DNA from: Banduia mediterranea | GTDB taxonomy: Bacteria; Pseudomonadota; Gammaproteobacteria; Nevskiales; Nevskiaceae | Direction: 5' to 3' | NCBI RefSeq assembly: GCF_031846245.1 | Contig: NZ_JAVRIC010000012.1 | Span: forward strand, 44,924 to 108,923 | Length of the DNA stretch: 64,000 nt | Shown: piece by piece, positions 62,166 to 64,000 of the stretch | How the letters are laid out: every line of letters begins with the position of its first letter | Numbering within the stretch: the first letter of the stretch is position 1 | Program-made: the position numbers and the translations under genes | Notes under the pieces: generated by a model | What the model was told of the DNA's origin: nothing | Seen by the model: the letters and a program-made list of their open reading frames with translations, nothing else | The model's database searches: none

Positions 62166-63140
62166 GTGGACGAACTTCATTCCTCGGAATTGAAGAGCAT
62201 TCTCCATTCCAAACGCGCCCACATCTACTATCTGGAGCATTGCCGAGTTCTGGTGAATGGTGGCCGGGTCGAGTACGTCACCGACGCCGGCAAGGAATCG
62301 TTGTACTGGAACATTCCAATAGCCAACACCACCACCATCCTGCTCGGCACCGGAACGTCGATTACCCAGGCGGCAATGCGGGAACTGGCCAAGGCCGGAG
62401 TGCTGGTCGGCTTTTGCGGCGGTGGGGGGACGCCGCTGTTCAGCGCCAATGAAGTCGATGTCGAAGTCGCCTGGCTGACGCCGCAAAGCGAGTACCGGCC
62501 CACCGAGTATCTTCAAGCCTGGGTCCGATTCTGGTTTGACGACGGCCTCAGGCTCCAGGCCGCGAAATTCTTCCAGCGCGCCCGTTTGAAGCGTATCGCT
62601 GCACACTGGCTGCGCAGCCGGGAACTGAAAGAGGCGCGTTTCGAACCCGAAGCCGATGAACTGTCGGCGCTGCTTGAACGCGCCGAACAATCCATCGACG
62701 CGGCCCTTGATACGGAATCGCTGCTGACCGGCGAAGCACGCCTCACCAAGGCATTGTTTCGAACCGCCGCCCGTGCCAGCAGTTATGGCGACTTCACCCG
62801 AGCCAAGCGGGGCGGGGGAGCGGACCCGGCCAATCGTTTTCTCGACCACGGCAATTATCTTGCCTACGGGCTCGCCGCCACGGCCACCTGGGTGCTTGGC
62901 TTGCCGCACGGGCTCGCCGTCCTGCACGGCAAGACCCGTCGTGGTGGTCTGGTGTTCGACGTAGCCGACCTGGTCAAGGACGCTGTGATTTTGCCGCAGG
63001 CCTTCATTTCCGCCGTCCGCGGAGACGAAGAGCAGGAATTCCGCAGGGCCTGCATCGAGAGCCTTACACGCAGCGAATCACTGGACTTCATGATCGACTC
63101 GATCAAGCAGATCGCGGTCGAGACCGGGAGCGAGGGTTGA
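62166..63140 (+). CDS. cas1: CRISPR-associated endonuclease Cas1, type I-F
   Basis: Integrase of CRISPR spacer acquisition, 324 aa, of the subtype I-F (Ypest) clade. It has SELKSILHSKRAHIYYLEHC, NIPIANTTTILLGTGTSIT and FLDHGNYLAYGLAATATWV. The catalytic metal ligands are intact: E190 (GEARLTKALF), H254 (AVLHGKTRRGG) and D268 (FDVADLVKD). GTG start; the in-frame upstream sequence has no alternative start. In type I-F the next gene should be the cas2-3 fusion. Here it is a toxin gene in the opposite orientation 44 bp away. No csy genes or array lie in the window. It is an orphan, a remnant, or the first gene of an interrupted operon continuing past the edge. Confidence 0.96.
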   Translation: MDELHSSELKSILHSKRAHIYYLEHCRVLVNGGRVEYVTDAGKESLYWNIPIANTTTILLGTGTSITQAAMRELAKAGVLVGFCGGGGTPLFSANEVDVEVAWLTPQSEYRPTEYLQAWVRFWFDDGLRLQAAKFFQRARLKRIAAHWLRSRELKEARFEPEADELSALLERAEQSIDAALDTESLLTGEARLTKALFRTAARASSYGDFTRAKRGGGADPANRFLDHGNYLAYGLAATATWVLGLPHGLAVLHGKTRRGGLVFDVADLVKDAVILPQAFISAVRGDEEQEFRRACIESLTRSESLDFMIDSIKQIAVETGSEG

Positions 63141-63184
63141 TGCGCGCCAGCCGTCCAATCGTCGAGCGGTCATGCAGCGCTTCC

Positions 63185-63583
63185 TTAACGCGTCCAGTCT
63201 TCCATGCGCAGCCCAGGTACCTGGGAAAAGGCCCGGTCGTTGCTCACCAATACCGCATACTCAGCGCTTGCATGCGCTGCGATCATCAGGTCCAGCGGAC
63301 TCAGGGTGCGCCCGATTCGTTCAAGTTCCGCACGCAGGTTTCCGTAGCGGGTTGCCACCGGTCCATCCCAAGGAAGCACTTCGAGCCGAAGCAGCAGCTC
63401 ATGAACGGCTGCATGCAGTCGAGTGGCTTCGGGTCTGCGTGCCAGCCCATAGCGCAGTTCCCCTTCGGTCACCGCCGAGATGCAGATCGTCTCCATGGGC
63501 ACCGAGATCAACCGTTTTCTGATTTCAGTGTTCCCACGAAGCAGGTGGCTGACGGCATTGGTATCCAGCAGATAGCGTGTCAC
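63185..63583 (-). CDS. vapC: VapC-family PIN-domain toxin
   Basis: Toxin ribonuclease of a type II toxin-antitoxin pair, 132 aa. PIN-domain acidic residues: D7 in YLLDTNAVSH, E in VTEGELRYGL, and aspartates in SPLDLMIAAHA and VSNDRAFSQV. VapC enzymes cleave tRNA or rRNA. It overlaps the antitoxin stop by four bases. Its 3' end converges on cas1. Confidence 0.95.
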   Translation of the reverse strand: MTRYLLDTNAVSHLLRGNTEIRKRLISVPMETICISAVTEGELRYGLARRPEATRLHAAVHELLLRLEVLPWDGPVATRYGNLRAELERIGRTLSPLDLMIAAHASAEYAVLVSNDRAFSQVPGLRMEDWTR

Positions 63584-63840
63584 CCGTCGATGTCCGCCAG
63601 GGGATCACGGTCTTGCGCGGCTTGTGTCCGTTCGGCGGGGCTGAGGAAATCTTCCGGAACGTCGACGCCGCCCAGCGCCGCGAAAAAGCCGTCCCAATCG
63701 GTGGGGCGCCGCGACAGAATCACATCGCCTGTCGCTTCGTCACGGCGGATGAAAACCTCATCCGTATCAAAGCGGAAACTGGCCGGTAAGCGCACGGCCT
63801 GGCTGCGTCCATTGGCAAAGACTTTTGCGGTTTGGCTCAT
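63580..63840 (-). CDS. vapB: VapB-family antitoxin
   Basis: Antitoxin of 86 aa from the ATG at 63840 (MSQTAKVFANGRSQAVRLP), an AbrB/SpoVT-like swapped-hairpin DNA-binding fold. The acidic C-terminus (DVPEDFLSPAERTQAAQDRD) should wrap the toxin. It is coupled to vapC. A short repeated GTATA motif upstream is a candidate operator. Confidence 0.94.
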   Translation of the reverse strand: MSQTAKVFANGRSQAVRLPASFRFDTDEVFIRRDEATGDVILSRRPTDWDGFFAALGGVDVPEDFLSPAERTQAAQDRDPLADIDG

Positions 63841-63862
63841 GGCGAAAATCCTCAAGCGTGAT

Positions 63863-63880
63863 GTATACCAAAGTATATAC
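63863..63880. promoter_or_regulatory. Candidate vapBC operator/promoter
   Basis: GTATAC (63863-63868) and GTATATAC (63873-63880), both palindromic, are spaced by 4 bp just upstream of vapB. AbrB-type antitoxins usually bind such symmetric AT-rich elements. The TATAC steps may also form the -10 region. Confidence 0.5.
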
Positions 63881-64000
63881 CGGCCATCGTTTGCTCGCCA
63901 TGGCGGCGGAGACTCTGAGTGTCCGAGGCCTGAATTTTGGCTCTTGTGCAGTTGTATGAGGTAGTTTTCCGGCTTTGGGGAAGAGCGCGAGGGGAGGTTC

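Noticed and set aside
62079..62927. 282-codon minus frame opposite cas1
   Set aside because: Antisense shadow; Cas1 motifs and catalytic residues are on the plus strand.
63137..63964. 275-codon plus frame overlapping the cas1 stop, a possible cas2-3
   Set aside because: The product has no Cas2 or HD/helicase motif and runs antisense to a clear vapBC pair.

Overview
The window is high-GC chromosomal DNA of a gammaproteobacterium. The evidence is gene order: yceD-rpmF-plsX, proC-yggT-metX-metW, and zapA-6S RNA-ygfA, plus a groESL operon behind a sigma-32 promoter. Protein style and GC content suggest Nevskiales/Solimonadaceae or a relative, which is inference. I saw no rRNA, tRNA, insertion sequence, prophage or CRISPR array.

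Layout. 1-6.7 kb: ribonuclease E (cut by the left edge), divergent rluC and a HAD phosphatase, maf, then yceD-rpmF-plsX. 6.7-10.9 kb: a phospho-signalling operon of CHASE2 Ser/Thr kinase, PP2C phosphatase and FHA protein. 11-22.5 kb: radA, an enoyl-CoA hydratase, an M28 peptidase, a Tat-exported PhoX-like lipoprotein, acetolactate synthase, an EamA transporter and SelO. 22.5-23.5 kb: a broken type II NADH dehydrogenase gene. 23.7-29.6 kb: a PLDc_N membrane peptide, a LolA-like protein and an MMPL/RND exporter with a cyclic-nucleotide-binding tail, then an SDR, greB and a lipoprotein.

30.1-36.5 kb: a six-gene TonB-type operon (DUF3450, large ExbB/TolQ, ExbB, ExbD, TonB, TPR protein). The TPR protein is fused to a C-terminal DUF1329 domain. 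A free-standing DUF1329 paralog lies 2 kb downstream, beyond an ABC1/UbiB kinase. Together with the LolA-like/MMPL pair this suggests energised traffic of hydrophobic molecules across the envelope (inference). This is the most unusual protein-level feature in the window.

40-53 kb: DUF2505 and DUF2970 proteins, metW-metX-yggT-proC, ilvA, an EVE protein, ygfA, 6S RNA, zapA with its partner, a Deg-type protease, a PEBP-like protein, sohB, and two consecutive OmpA-like proteins with thrombospondin type 3 repeats. 54-59.5 kb: hemH, two sodium-coupled amino-acid symporters, and a thiolase. 59.5-61.8 kb: groES-groEL with a structured leader. 62-64 kb: a lower-GC junction, a 31-codon ORF coupled to an intact type I-F cas1, and a vapBC toxin-antitoxin pair where cas2-3 would normally start. 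The rest of any CRISPR-Cas locus is absent or beyond the right edge.
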